DNA from: Virgibacillus proomii
Lineage (GTDB): Bacteria; Bacillota; Bacilli; Bacillales; Amphibacillaceae
Assembly: GCF_018916875.1 (NCBI RefSeq)
Contig: NZ_JAHLNO010000002.1
Span: forward strand, 1-62,776
DNA length: 62,776 nt
Direction: 5' to 3'
Shown here: piece by piece, positions 34,663-43,997 of the stretch
Layout of the letters: each line of letters starts with the position of its first letter
Numbering within the stretch: position 1 is the stretch's first letter
Notes under the pieces: generated by a model
The model's database searches: none
Seen by the model: the letters and a program-made list of their open reading frames with translations, nothing else
What the model was told of the DNA's origin: nothing
Program-made: the position numbers and the translations under genes

Positions 34663-35622
34663 ATGAAAAAGATAGCATTATTATTATTTACAACTTTGCT
34701 TGTAATTACGCTAGCTGCTTGTGGCTCAAATAATGAAAAAAAGGATACCGGCAGTAGTGATAGTAAAAAGGAAAAAGCCCCTGAAGCCGTTGAAATTAAA
34801 CAAGATTTAGGCGACACTGAAGTCCCAAAAAACCCAGAAAAAGTAGTTGTTTTTGACTTTGGAGTGCTGGATTCACTAGATAAATTAGGTGTAGAAGTTG
34901 CTGGTGTTGCAAAAGCAGGTGCTATTCCTTCTTATTTGGAGAAATATGAAGGGGATGAGTATGAAAATATTGGTAGCTTGAAAGAGCCTGATTTTGATAA
35001 AATATCGGAAATCAAACCAGATGTTATCTTTATCTCTGGTCGTCAGTCTCAAGTTTACGATCAATTAGCTGAAATAGCGCCAACGGTTTACTTAGGAGTA
35101 GATCCGGCCAACTATATGGAATCCTTTAAAGATAATATGAAAACTCTAGGAAAAATTTTTGATAAGCAATCAGAAGTAGAAAAAGAACTGAAAAATATTG
35201 ATTCAGCAGTTGCAGCAGTTCAAGATAAAGCAAAAGAATTAGATAAAAAAGCACTTATTATTTTAGCAAATGATGATAAGATTAGTGCATATGGACTTAA
35301 CTCCCGTTTTGGACTTATTCATGATGTCTTCGGCGTGCCGGCAGTAGATGAAAATATCGAAGCATCTACTCATGGTATGAACGTCTCATTTGAATATGTA
35401 AGAGAGCAAAATCCTGATTTGCTGTATGTTATTGATCGAAGCGCAGCTATTGGTGAAGAATCGGCTGCAAAACAAATTGTTGAAAATGAATTAGTTAAAG
35501 CTACAAATGCATATAAAAACGACAATATTACGTACCTTGATCCTGAATTCTGGTACTTGTCCGGAGGCGGGCTTGTTTCTGTTCAGGAAATGATTAAAGA
35601 AATTGAAGCAAGCTTTAAATAA
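34663..35622 (+). CDS. yclQ: Petrobactin-type siderophore-binding lipoprotein
   Basis: 319 aa. Lipoprotein signal with lipobox LAAC (Cys20) and a Ser/Lys-rich linker, then a FatB/ceuE-like periplasmic-binding fold (VVVFDFGVLDSLDKLG, KPDVIFISGRQSQVYD, WYLSGGGLVSVQEMIKEI). It captures ferric siderophore outside the membrane and delivers it to YclNO. AAGAGGAG is upstream of the ATG. A strong terminator follows. Confidence 0.93.
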   Translation: MKKIALLLFTTLLVITLAACGSNNEKKDTGSSDSKKEKAPEAVEIKQDLGDTEVPKNPEKVVVFDFGVLDSLDKLGVEVAGVAKAGAIPSYLEKYEGDEYENIGSLKEPDFDKISEIKPDVIFISGRQSQVYDQLAEIAPTVYLGVDPANYMESFKDNMKTLGKIFDKQSEVEKELKNIDSAVAAVQDKAKELDKKALIILANDDKISAYGLNSRFGLIHDVFGVPAVDENIEASTHGMNVSFEYVREQNPDLLYVIDRSAAIGEESAAKQIVENELVKATNAYKNDNITYLDPEFWYLSGGGLVSVQEMIKEIEASFK

Positions 35623-35626
35623 GCAG

Positions 35627-35675
35627 ATAAAAAAACAAAGCACTTCATCATGTGATGAGGTGCTTTGTTTTTTGT
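35627..35675 (+). terminator. Intrinsic terminator of yclNOPQ
   Basis: AAACAAAGCACTTCATCA pairs with TGATGAGGTGCTTTGTTT, followed by TTTT. Strong, near-perfect stem. The following 435 bp (to 36112) contain no gene. Confidence 0.9.
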
Positions 35676-36112
35676 GCATTATTAAAAACATATAAAATGT
35701 AACATAGAGGCAGTTATGAATAAGTGCAACAAGCTTGATACTAGTCATACATAGCTGATTAAACAAAGATATAGTTCGAACCACATTTGTTTAAGAATTA
35801 ATTTAAATAGGAGCGCATGTTAGAACTGAATCTTTTTAGAATCTTACCCTGTTAAAAGTAGGGAGATTTGAATCATTTAGAATAGGTAGTGTAAAATAAA
35901 GACAGGCGAAATAGGTTGGTTTCAGTAAATCTTTGTCGATTGTGGCATAAATTAGGAAAATGATTATTTTTTGTAGTAAAAATGTAAATAAAGTGCTTAG
36001 CCTTTGTCATAATAGTCATTTTAAGTAAATCAGGGCTTGTTACTACTTGAAAGGTTTGTATAAAATATGTTTGAATGGAAGAACATTCAAATTAAAAGGG
36101 ATGGTATAAAAC

Positions 36113-36844
36113 ATGAAAAAATGGATCGTACTCATAATGACATTGTTGTTGGCAACTGTTGTAGTGGCTTGTGGAGATGACAATGCTGAAGGGAATAAAG
36201 GCTCTAATCAAGAGGAGCAGCAAGAGCAAGGAAACACAGGTAAAGAAGGAGAAAAGCCACAAAAGGTAGAGATAACAGATAAAGAAAAAGTATCTGAAGA
36301 TGAAGTGGTCGCCTCCGTAAATGGGGAAGAGATTAAAGGAGATCGTTACAACCCAACTTACTCTCAGCTAAAAATTACGATGGGGCAGTATAATCAAGAT
36401 GTCAGTGATCTGGATAAACTAAAGGAACAAACGATAGACATGCTTATAACTCAGCATTTAATTAATACCGATGCGGCTAAAAAAGGTATAGAAGTGACCG
36501 ATAAGGAAGTACAAAAAGAGTTCGATAAAATAAAAAAAGAAAACGAAGATCGTTTAAAGACAGCATTAGAGCAGTTTCAAATGAATGAGAAACAGTTCAA
36601 GACGATGTTAAAAGACAACATCATTACAACAGAATATACCGATAAAGAATTTGATGTTAAAGTAACCGATAAGGAAGTCAAAGAGTATTATAATGAGATT
36701 AAAGAACAAAGTGAAGAAGTAGCAAAGCTAGATGACTTAGAGGAACAAATTAAAACAAGATTAGAACAAGAAAAGGCCTCAGAGCAGCTGCAAAAACGTA
36801 TTGACGACCTTAAGAAAGATGCAGAGATTAAAACACTATTGTAA
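36113..36844 (+). CDS. SurA N-terminal-domain lipoprotein (PrsA-related, without PPIase domain)
   Basis: 243 aa. Lipobox VVAC with Cys20, an acidic Gln/Glu-rich linker (21-65), then a SurA_N-type helical chaperone domain (VVASVNGEEIKGD, LITQHLINTDAAKKGIEVTD, repeated ..VTDKEV..). It lacks the parvulin domain found in PrsA, so it is a membrane-anchored chaperone-like protein outside the cell. AAAGGGATGG upstream. Single gene with its own terminator; specific client unknown. Confidence 0.85.
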   Translation: MKKWIVLIMTLLLATVVVACGDDNAEGNKGSNQEEQQEQGNTGKEGEKPQKVEITDKEKVSEDEVVASVNGEEIKGDRYNPTYSQLKITMGQYNQDVSDLDKLKEQTIDMLITQHLINTDAAKKGIEVTDKEVQKEFDKIKKENEDRLKTALEQFQMNEKQFKTMLKDNIITTEYTDKEFDVKVTDKEVKEYYNEIKEQSEEVAKLDDLEEQIKTRLEQEKASEQLQKRIDDLKKDAEIKTLL

Positions 36845-36849
36845 TAAAA

Positions 36850-36889
36850 AGGGAACTCATTTTTTTGCGAGATGAGTTCCCCCTTTTAT
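36850..36889 (+). terminator. Intrinsic terminator
   Basis: GGGAACTCAT pairs with ATGAGTTCCC, followed by CCTTTTATT. It directly precedes repeat A copy 5. Confidence 0.8.
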
Positions 36890-36892
36890 TAT

Positions 36893-36984
36893 ACTATAGG
36901 AAAGTATAAAACTTTAGGCTTTATAGTATAAGAAAAACGATAGCTTTCGCCATAAAGACTTGGCGACAAGCCAAGTTTTTATAA
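36893..36984 (+). repeat. Dispersed repeat A, copy 5
   Basis: As the other copies, with the intact hairpin ACTTGGCGACAAGCCAAGT and T-run. In this copy the region before TATAGTATAAG reads CTTTAGGCTTTAT. It lies in the convergent gap between the SurA_N-like lipoprotein and hisC. Confidence 0.85.
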
Positions 36985-37036
36985 TCTATGAAAAGATATC
37001 TCTTTTATGTGGTGAATGTCTTTTATCAAAGCGGCT

Positions 37037-37108
37037 TTGTCGTCTAGCTGAAGCGTTCGTGATACTAGCAACTTCGATCTGCTTTAGAGGATGGAAGGAA
37101 AAGCCCAT
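37037..37108 (+). repeat. Partial repeat D
   Basis: GTCGTCTAGCTGAAGCGTTC and TAGCAACTTCGATCTGCTTT match the left half of repeat D at 41957 and 47126. The right half is absent. Confidence 0.55.
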
Positions 37109-37124
37109 CTTACTTTATATAAAA

Positions 37125-38183
37125 TCAACCAATGATTTCATCAACTTGCTGGAAAAACTTCTTCATCATATCATCTGTACCAATTGAAATCCTTACATAC
37201 TGATCAATAGTCGGCTTTTTAAAGTAGCGAATTAATATATTTTTTGCTTTTAATTGCTGATAAAGTATTTCAGCATCATAATCAGGGGAATGAGCAAAGA
37301 TAAAGTTGGTTGCACTTGGCAGAACAAAAAAACCTCGCTTTTCCATTTCGTTAACTACCCAGCTTCTCGTTTGGATGATTTTAGCAGTAGTTTCCGCAAA
37401 ATAACTTGTATCTTCCATTGCAGCTTTGGCACCAACAATTGCTAAACGGTCAACCGTGTATGAATTAAAGGAATCTTTAATACGTGTAAGTGCCTCGATT
37501 AGATGTTTATGACCAATAGCATAACCTACACGTAATCCAGCCAGTGAACGAGATTTAGATAATGTTTTTACTATTAGTAAATTGTCATACCTGTTGATAA
37601 GAGACACCGCTGTACCTGGTGCAAAGTCAACATACGCCTCATCAATAATTACTACATGATCGGGATTATTTTTTATGATTGCTTCGATACGTTCTAAACT
37701 GGCATAAATGCTTGTCGGTGCATTTGGGTTAGGCAAAATAACACCACCAGCCGATCGGAAAAAATCATGTTGGTTAATGGTAAAATCGCTTTTCAGCGGA
37801 ATTTCTTCAAACGGGATTTGAAACAAATTGGCATACACCGGGTAAAAACTATACGTAATTGCAGGAAAACGAATCGCTTTATTTGGTGAAAAAAATGCCA
37901 TAAATGCAAATGCCAATACTTCATCAGAACCATTCCCAACGAAAACATTCTCTTTTTGGACATTTTCCTGTTTAGCAATTGCTTGCCTTAAAGAATCCAA
38001 GGTGGACGATGGGTAACGATGTAATGAATTTTCCATCTCTTGCTTAATTGCTTCTTTTACTCTAGGTGAAGGGGGGTATGGATTTTCATTCGTATTGAGT
38101 TTAATAATCGCTGGATCATTTATTTGTTCGCCGGGGATATACGGCGTACATCGTTTTGTGCGTTCACTCCAATACTTCATCAT
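37125..38183 (-). CDS. hisC: Histidinol-phosphate aminotransferase
   Basis: 352 aa fold-type I PLP aminotransferase. [12 protein letters not shown] near the N terminus, [11 protein letters not shown] with the PLP-binding Asp, [17 protein letters not shown] with the Schiff-base lysine and a C-terminal RISIGT. It converts imidazole-acetol phosphate to histidinol phosphate. It is last in the his operon, and its start overlaps hisIE by 20 bases. Placement inside the his operon differs from Bacillus subtilis, where hisC sits with aro/trp genes. Confidence 0.95.
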   Translation of the reverse strand: MMKYWSERTKRCTPYIPGEQINDPAIIKLNTNENPYPPSPRVKEAIKQEMENSLHRYPSSTLDSLRQAIAKQENVQKENVFVGNGSDEVLAFAFMAFFSPNKAIRFPAITYSFYPVYANLFQIPFEEIPLKSDFTINQHDFFRSAGGVILPNPNAPTSIYASLERIEAIIKNNPDHVVIIDEAYVDFAPGTAVSLINRYDNLLIVKTLSKSRSLAGLRVGYAIGHKHLIEALTRIKDSFNSYTVDRLAIVGAKAAMEDTSYFAETTAKIIQTRSWVVNEMEKRGFFVLPSATNFIFAHSPDYDAEILYQQLKAKNILIRYFKKPTIDQYVRISIGTDDMMKKFFQQVDEIIG

Positions 38184-38808
38184 TTTCTTCGCTCTTTTCT
38201 TTCATGATATGTCTTTTTTGCAACTCATTATGAATATCGCTAATCGATACATTTAACAGTTCCATAAGCACCAATGTATGATAGGTTAAATCAGCTATTT
38301 CCCATGTTACTTCAGCTTTATCATTATTTTTAGCACCAATAATAACTTCACTCGTTTCTTCACCAACTTTTTTTAAAATTTTATCCATGCCTTCGTTAAA
38401 TAAATACGTTGTATATGCGCCTTCTACAGGGTTCGTCCTGCGGTGTTTAATTTTTTCAATTAATTGGGGAAGCATCGTAAACATAGCTTCATCATTTTGA
38501 TAGATGAGGTTGTGAAAGCAAGTTCCTTTACCTTTATGACATGCTGGGCCAAGCGGTTTCACTTGAAGAAGTAAAGCATCATGGTCACAATCCATAGATA
38601 CTTGCTGAACCATTTGTCTGTTCCCGGAAGTGGCTCCTTTATTCCAAAGCTCCTGTCTCTTTCTGCTGAAAAACCACGCTTCCTTTGTGGCCAATGTTTT
38701 TGCCAAAGCTTCTTGGTTCATATACGCAAGTGTTAATACTTCGCCTGTATCTGCATCTTGAACAATTGCTGGGATTAGCCCATCTTGATTAAATGAAGTG
38801 TTATCCAT
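38164..38808 (-). CDS. hisI: Bifunctional phosphoribosyl-AMP cyclohydrolase/phosphoribosyl-ATP pyrophosphatase
   Basis: 214 aa HisIE fusion. The cyclohydrolase part (about 1-110) has [13 protein letters not shown], the metal segment [11 protein letters not shown] and CHKGKGTCF; the pyrophosphatase part (about 115-205) has [16 protein letters not shown] and [13 protein letters not shown]. It carries out steps 2 and 3 of histidine synthesis. It is now 878 bp downstream of hisF because of an insertion of repeat E and an IS110 fragment. Confidence 0.95.
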   Translation of the reverse strand: MDNTSFNQDGLIPAIVQDADTGEVLTLAYMNQEALAKTLATKEAWFFSRKRQELWNKGATSGNRQMVQQVSMDCDHDALLLQVKPLGPACHKGKGTCFHNLIYQNDEAMFTMLPQLIEKIKHRRTNPVEGAYTTYLFNEGMDKILKKVGEETSEVIIGAKNNDKAEVTWEIADLTYHTLVLMELLNVSISDIHNELQKRHIMKEKSEENDEVLE

Positions 38809-38889
38809 TGATATCTCTCCTCGTATAGTATATTTAGGCGCTAGTTTTCTCGCCCCTTTATTACAACTACTTTATTAAAAACGTATCTG

Positions 38890-39032
38890 CGATACACTCG
38901 TTACTTTCCACTGCAGGCGGACGCTTTCCGCGGGCATGGCTTGAGCCTCCTCGCTCGCAAAAACCGCTCACTGCGGGGTCTCAAGGCTCATGCTTTTCCC
39001 GTAGGAGTCGCCGCCTTCCGTTCCAAGTAACT
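38890..39032. repeat. Repeat E core, copy 2, inverted relative to copy 1
   Basis: CGCTTTCCGCGGGCATGGCT, a CCTCCTCG arm and TTTTCCCGTAGGAGTCG match the reverse complement of the core at about 30900-30995. The 17 bp GAGGCTGGGACATAA ends are not seen here. G+C-rich and partly palindromic, lying between hisIE and the IS110 fragment. Confidence 0.65.
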
Positions 39033-39055
39033 TAATTTGTGCAAATGATACAGAC

Positions 39056-39578
39056 TTTATCGTTTAGACAAAGTTGTAGAAGATTCAATCGATACGATAC
39101 TTGGCACTTCTATCACGTTAATTCGCACATTTGAAAAACAGATCAAAGAGCTTGATAAATCGATTGAGCGAATTATGAAAGGTGTGCCACAAACACTTCA
39201 AACTGTACCTGGTATTGGACCTGTATTTACAGCTGGAATTATCGCTGAAATCGGTCAAATTGATCGTTTTGATGATGAAACAAAGATTGCCAAGTACGCA
39301 GGTCTTTATGGCGTAAACACCAATCTGGTCGCTTTGCAGCAGATGACACATCATTATCACGTATTGGTAATCAGTATCTCCGTTATTACTTAGTTGAAGC
39401 CGCCAACTCAGTAAGAAGGCAGATTCCTGAATACAGTGAGTATTACGCGAAAAAGTACCAAGAAGTTCCAAAGCATCAACATAAAAGAGCCCTCGTCTTA
39501 ACTGCAAGAAAATTAGTGCGTTTGGTGGATGCGCTACTACGCAACAACCAAATTTACACGTCAAAATATGAAGCATAA
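39056..39578 (+). pseudogene. IS110-family transposase remnant
   Basis: The 3' half of an IS116/IS110/IS902-type transposase, opposite in strand to the his genes. The first frame reads LDKSIERIMKGVPQTL then TVPGIGPVFTAGIIAEIGQI and YAGLYGVNTN; after a frameshift near 39318 the next frame continues HQSGRFAADDTSLSRIGNQY, YYLVEAANSVRRQIPEY and ends at TAA 39576-39578. The catalytic N-terminal DEDD part is missing, so it is inactive. It splits hisF from hisIE. Confidence 0.88.
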
Positions 39579-39686
39579 ATAGCTTCTAAGTCCTTTTGGA
39601 TTATCCAGTATTTTACATATATTTACTGGATTTAGTTCAGTTTTGCCTTTTTTAGATGAATTGTACATGGATAATCAAATACTTAA

Positions 39687-40463
39687 TTATTTTTCTCTTG
39701 ACATACCAGGTCTTACATGAATCCCATGCTCAACTAAGTAGTTTTTTAATTCAGGAATTGAAATTTCTCCATAATGAAAAACCGATGCGGCTAGTGCTGC
39801 GTCAGCGTATCCCGGTTGTAAAACAGCTGCAAAATGCTGCATCTTACCAGCACCGCCGCTAGCTACTATTGGTATATTTACACTACGAGCAATTGTCTTG
39901 ACTAGATCCAAGTCATAGCCGTTTTTCTCACCATCGGTATTAATGGCGTTAAGGACCAGTTCTCCTGCTCCTAGTGATTCACCTTGCAATGCCCAGTCAA
40001 TGACATCAAGATTAGCTTGTTTTCTTCCACCGTTAATGTAAACATCCCATTGTTTTTTGCTCGTTTGTTTAGCGTCAATGGATAAAACAATACATTGGGA
40101 GCCGAATTTTAATGCAGCATCTTTAATTAAATTGGGATTTTTTACAGCTGCACTATTAACGGAAACTTTATCAGCACCAGCGCGTAATACACGATGAATA
40201 TCATCAACTGTTCTAATCCCACCGCCAACTGTAAAGGGGATAGTAATTTCTTTTGCGATATTTTCAATAACATCGAGAAAGATATCACGCTCCTCATTAG
40301 AGGCAGTTATATCATAAAAGACAAGCTCATCAGCACCAGCTTCGTTATACTTTTTAGCTAGTTCTACAGGATGTGCAATGTCTTGAATATCTTTAAATCT
40401 TTTTCCTTTTACAACCCGACCTTTATCGACATCTAAACAAGGGATAATTCGTTTAGCTAGCAT
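39687..40463 (-). CDS. hisF: Imidazole glycerol phosphate synthase, cyclase subunit
   Basis: 258 aa TIM barrel. IIPCLDVDKGRVVKG with catalytic Asp, FTVGGGIR phosphate loop, IDAKQ and a late VASGGAGKM loop. With HisH it makes imidazole-glycerol phosphate and AICAR. Overlaps hisA by 11 bases. After its stop the operon is broken by the IS110 fragment. Confidence 0.97.
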   Translation of the reverse strand: MLAKRIIPCLDVDKGRVVKGKRFKDIQDIAHPVELAKKYNEAGADELVFYDITASNEERDIFLDVIENIAKEITIPFTVGGGIRTVDDIHRVLRAGADKVSVNSAAVKNPNLIKDAALKFGSQCIVLSIDAKQTSKKQWDVYINGGRKQANLDVIDWALQGESLGAGELVLNAINTDGEKNGYDLDLVKTIARSVNIPIVASGGAGKMQHFAAVLQPGYADAALAASVFHYGEISIPELKNYLVEHGIHVRPGMSREK

Positions 40464-41175
40464 GTGTCACAGCCTCCAAGCTTGCTTTTAATGTGAGAGA
40501 GCCGTCATATAATGCTTTTCCGATAATTGCTCCATATACATTCATCTTTTTTAACGTAACTATATCGTCAATCGTAGTCACTCCACCAGAAGCGATGATA
40601 TTGATCGAAGTAGCCTGTTGCATACGTGTAAGCTCCTTTATGTTTGGACCTTTTAGCATGCCGTCCTTTAAAATATCGGTATAAATGGTGGTCTCTAAGC
40701 CTTTCTGTTCCAATTCTTTAACTAATTGGACAGCAGTGATCGTACTCGTTTCTGTCCATCCGTCTGTAGCGACTAAACCATTTCGTGCATCGATAGATAC
40801 AACCGTTTGGCTTGGATAATTCACAATCGCAGCATGTAAGAAATCCGGATCTTTAATTGCTGCTGTTCCAAGAATGACTCTATCAATACCTGCATTTAAA
40901 TAAGTTTCCATTGTTGTTAAACTGCGAATTCCACCGCCAACTTGAACAGGAATATTGGTTTTTTTGGCAATGTCTTTAATGATCGCTGCATTTTGGGATT
41001 CGCCTGATTTAGCACCATCCAGATCAACAATATGCAAATAGAGAGCCCCTTCATTTTCCCATTCTTTAGCTACTTTTACTGGTGAATCGCTATAAACGTT
41101 GACCTTATTATAATTTCCTTGGGTAAGTCGTACACATTTTCCGTCTTTAATATCAATTGCCGGAAAAATAATCAT
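40453..41175 (-). CDS. hisA: 1-(5-phosphoribosyl)-5-[(5-phosphoribosylamino)methylideneamino]imidazole-4-carboxamide isomerase
   Basis: 240 aa TIM barrel, homologous to HisF. IIFPAIDIKDGKCVRLTQG with catalytic Asp8, VQVGGGIRS phosphate loop, YTDILKDGMLKGP and ASGGV. It opens the ribose ring of ProFAR to give PRFAR. The start overlaps the hisH stop by four bases. Confidence 0.97.
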   Translation of the reverse strand: MIIFPAIDIKDGKCVRLTQGNYNKVNVYSDSPVKVAKEWENEGALYLHIVDLDGAKSGESQNAAIIKDIAKKTNIPVQVGGGIRSLTTMETYLNAGIDRVILGTAAIKDPDFLHAAIVNYPSQTVVSIDARNGLVATDGWTETSTITAVQLVKELEQKGLETTIYTDILKDGMLKGPNIKELTRMQQATSINIIASGGVTTIDDIVTLKKMNVYGAIIGKALYDGSLTLKASLEAVTHAS

Positions 41176-41777
41176 AACATCATCTCCCTGACGTTTTCTA
41201 ACAGTTTTAAACCGATATCTCCGCTTTTTTCTGGATGAAACTGCATACCGATTATGTTACCCTGCTGAACAATAGCAGGTATTGTTCCAGCATAATCACA
41301 GGTTGCGATTAACGTATTTTCTGCATATTCCTTAACTGCATAAGAGTGGACAAAATAGACGAAGGAATATTCAAGAATTTGGTTTACTAAAGGGCTGCTT
41401 TGATGTTTAGAGAGCGAATTCCATCCCATATGTGGCACTTTTACTTTACCGGTAATTTTGCTAACGCGTCCCTTTAACAATCCAAGACCTTCAGCTTCTC
41501 CATCTTCTTCACTTATTTCATAGAACAGCTGCATCCCTAAACAAATACCAAGTACCGGCTTTCCATTATCTGCTTCTCGTTTAATAATCTCAGTTAAGCC
41601 TTGATTGTTTAATGCCTGCATTGCATCTTGAAAGGCACCGACACCTGGTAAAATAATTGCATCGCTCGTGGCAATGACCGTTTCATCTATCGTAATTTGT
41701 GGAGACAATCCTACTTTCTCTAATGCAAATTGGAGACTTTTTATATTACCGGATCCATAATCGATAATTGCAATCAT
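41172..41777 (-). CDS. hisH: Imidazole glycerol phosphate synthase, glutaminase subunit
   Basis: 201 aa from ATG 41777, preceded by AAGGGAAG; the frame is open to 41816, but the family starts at MIAIIDYGSGN. Class I amidotransferase with GICLGMQL (nucleophile Cys) and FHPEKSG (His, Glu). It supplies ammonia to HisF. A 350 bp gap with repeats D and C separates it from hisB. Confidence 0.96.
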   Translation of the reverse strand: MIAIIDYGSGNIKSLQFALEKVGLSPQITIDETVIATSDAIILPGVGAFQDAMQALNNQGLTEIIKREADNGKPVLGICLGMQLFYEISEEDGEAEGLGLLKGRVSKITGKVKVPHMGWNSLSKHQSSPLVNQILEYSFVYFVHSYAVKEYAENTLIATCDYAGTIPAIVQQGNIIGMQFHPEKSGDIGLKLLENVREMML

Positions 41778-41956
41778 ATGATTTCTTCCCTTCAGCTGTT
41801 CAGAATAGTAAAACATTATTTTGTCTGTTTTATGTTAAATATTTGCTATCGCCAAACATAGTTAACGCTCAGTATAACTAATAGGTTGCAAGTAAATTGC
41901 TACTCGTTTAGTTGTATAGAAAAAGATAGCCGTTTGTTCATGGCGGATAATTTGTT

Positions 41957-42122
41957 TGAGAGTAGCTTCATCGTCTAGCTTAAGCGCTCAAGCGACTAGC
42001 AAACTTCGATCTCCTTCCTACGATAAGTCATCATCGGCTCTCTATGTCGCCGTGATTTCTTTATCTCGTCAGAAGTTCTCCAGTTTGTACGTCGCTAAGC
42101 GAGTGCTTTTGCTTTTTTCTGG
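41957..42122 (+). repeat. Repeat D-C composite without element B (empty site)
   Basis: Repeat D (41957-42058, GCTTAAGCGCTCAAGCGACT, CAAACTTCGATCTCC) runs into repeat C (42059-42122, CTCGTCAGAAGTTCTCCAG, TTGTACGTCGCTAAGCGAG). The join reads TTTCTTTATCTCGTCAG. At 47 and 52 kb the same D and C are separated by three and two element B copies at exactly this TTTAT. The composite lies in the hisB-hisH gap and is read antisense to the operon. Confidence 0.75.
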
Positions 42123-42131
42123 AACGAAAGG

Positions 42132-42716
42132 TTAGAGACTCCCTTTGGTTGAAGGAATGCCTTTAATTCGTTCACTTTTTTGCGTCGCAATGTCCAAAGC
42201 ACGACCGAAACTTTTAAAAATAGATTCAATCATATGATGCGTGTTTTTGCCATATACATTGTGAATGTGCAATGTCACCTTTGCATTGCTGGCAAATGCT
42301 TGGAAAAACTCCTCCACTAACTCAGTGTCAAAATTCCCTACTTTTTCCTTTAAGCCCGTTGCTTGATAAACTAAATAGGCGCGTCCGCTAATATCAAGAG
42401 AAACCGTAGAAAGTGCTTCATCCATTGGTGTTGTTATACTTGCATAGCGGGTGATGCCGGCTTTATTTCCCAGAGCTTGGCGAAAAGCTTCACCTAATGC
42501 AATTCCGACGTCTTCAACCGAATGATGCTGGTCTACTTGTAAATCTCCATTACAAACGACTTGTAAATCGAATAGTCCGTGCTTTGTTAAAAGAGTAAGC
42601 ATATGATCAAAAAAACCTATCCCTGTTTGAATTGAACTTTCACCTGTTCCATCAATCGATAGCTTCAACGATATATCCGTTTCTGTAGTCGTTCGACTTA
42701 TTTCATAACTTCGCAT
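42132..42716 (-). CDS. hisB: Imidazoleglycerol-phosphate dehydratase
   Basis: 194 aa. GIGFFDHMLTLLTKHG and DQHHSVEDVGIALGEA provide manganese-binding histidines, with a second pair near DTELVEEFFQAFA and LHIHNVYGKNTHH. It dehydrates imidazole-glycerol phosphate. Monofunctional; the phosphatase step is supplied by the divergent HisJ-type gene. Lies 3 bp after hisD. Confidence 0.97.
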   Translation of the reverse strand: MRSYEISRTTTETDISLKLSIDGTGESSIQTGIGFFDHMLTLLTKHGLFDLQVVCNGDLQVDQHHSVEDVGIALGEAFRQALGNKAGITRYASITTPMDEALSTVSLDISGRAYLVYQATGLKEKVGNFDTELVEEFFQAFASNAKVTLHIHNVYGKNTHHMIESIFKSFGRALDIATQKSERIKGIPSTKGSL

Positions 42717-42719
42717 CGG

Positions 42720-43997
42720 TTAATTTTCCTCCTTCCGAATTTGGACAGATTGAGCGTGAGCGGTTAGCTGCTCGGTGTTGGCTAATTCGATAATGGGATC
42801 GGCTGTTTTCAGTAACGCTGCTTTGTCATAGTAAATGACACTTGATTTTTTCATGAAATCATACACACCAAGCGGAGAAGCGAAGGCAGCTGTCCCATTT
42901 GTCGGAAGCGTATGATTAGGCCCCGCGACATAATCGCCTAATGCCTCTGGAGCATAATGACCCAAGAAAATGGCACCAGCATTGTGAATATAGCCAAGTT
43001 GTTCCAGTGGTTGCTCAATCATCAGTTCCAGATGCTCTGGAGCTATATCATTTACAATGTCAAAGGCCTCTCTAAGTGAATCAACAACAATCATTTTTCC
43101 TTGATCGTTTAGGGATTGGTTAATAATTTCCTTTCTGGCCAGTTTCTTGGATTGCCTAAGTAATTCCTGGTGAATATTATTTGCTTGCTGATTACTTGTC
43201 GTAATACAAATTGCTCTGGCTGCTTCATCATGCTCTGCCTGCGATAGTAAGTCAGCAGCAACAAAATCGGCTCTCGCTGTTTCATCAGCTACGATACAAA
43301 TCTCGCTTGGCCCTGCAATCATATCAATTGCTACATCACCATAGACCCATTTTTTGGCATTAGCGACAAAGGCGTTACCCGGACCGGTAATTTTTTGTAC
43401 TTTTTCTACGGTTTCCGTTCCGTAAGCAAGTGCAGCAATCGATTGTGCGCCGCCCATTTTATAAATTGTCTCTACTCCCGTTATTTCAGCTGCTACTAAT
43501 ACATATGGATTAATACGTCCATCGGGTTGAGGCGGAGTTGTTAAATAAATATGTTTTACTCCGGCTATTTTAGCGGGTATCACATTCATTAAGACGCTGG
43601 AAGGATATGCTGCTTTTCCTCCGGGAATATAAATACCTACCTTTTCTAAGGGCGTTATCTTTTGTCCGATAATTTTTCCAGGTTCACTCGTATCAAACCA
43701 AGACTTTTCTAACTGCTTTTCATGAAAACGTGCAATATTTTTCGCAGCTTCTGTGAGCGCTGTAACAAATGAGGTAGAAACGGATTTTCGTGCTTCGGTA
43801 AATTCTTTACGCGTAACAGAAAGCTGGTTTATTTTCACCCCATCGAATTGTTCGGTAAAGGATTGTATTGCTCGATCTCCATGCTTTTTCACCTGATGAA
43901 TAATAGATAAGACTGTTTGGTTAATTTTTTCATCAAATGGATTTAATGCTTCTGATGATTGGTTTTCCCAATATTCTGCAGCAGTTAAGTGTTGCAT
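42720..43997 (-). CDS. hisD: Histidinol dehydrogenase
   Basis: 425 aa. ITPLEKVGIYIPGGKAAYPS, GGAQSIAALAYGTETV, GPGNAFVANAKKWV and the zinc/active-site segment LLSQAEHDEAA are all present, as is HNAGAIFLG. It oxidises histidinol to histidine in two NAD-dependent steps. TTGGAGGAA precedes the ATG, which lies inside hisG (13 base overlap). Confidence 0.97.
   Translation of the reverse strand: MQHLTAAEYWENQSSEALNPFDEKINQTVLSIIHQVKKHGDRAIQSFTEQFDGVKINQLSVTRKEFTEARKSVSTSFVTALTEAAKNIARFHEKQLEKSWFDTSEPGKIIGQKITPLEKVGIYIPGGKAAYPSSVLMNVIPAKIAGVKHIYLTTPPQPDGRINPYVLVAAEITGVETIYKMGGAQSIAALAYGTETVEKVQKITGPGNAFVANAKKWVYGDVAIDMIAGPSEICIVADETARADFVAADLLSQAEHDEAARAICITTSNQQANNIHQELLRQSKKLARKEIINQSLNDQGKMIVVDSLREAFDIVNDIAPEHLELMIEQPLEQLGYIHNAGAIFLGHYAPEALGDYVAGPNHTLPTNGTAAFASPLGVYDFMKKSSVIYYDKAALLKTADPIIELANTEQLTAHAQSVQIRKEEN

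Noticed and set aside
35491..35784. Minus-strand frame over the end of yclQ and its terminator
   Set aside because: It runs through the terminator stem and has no support as a gene.
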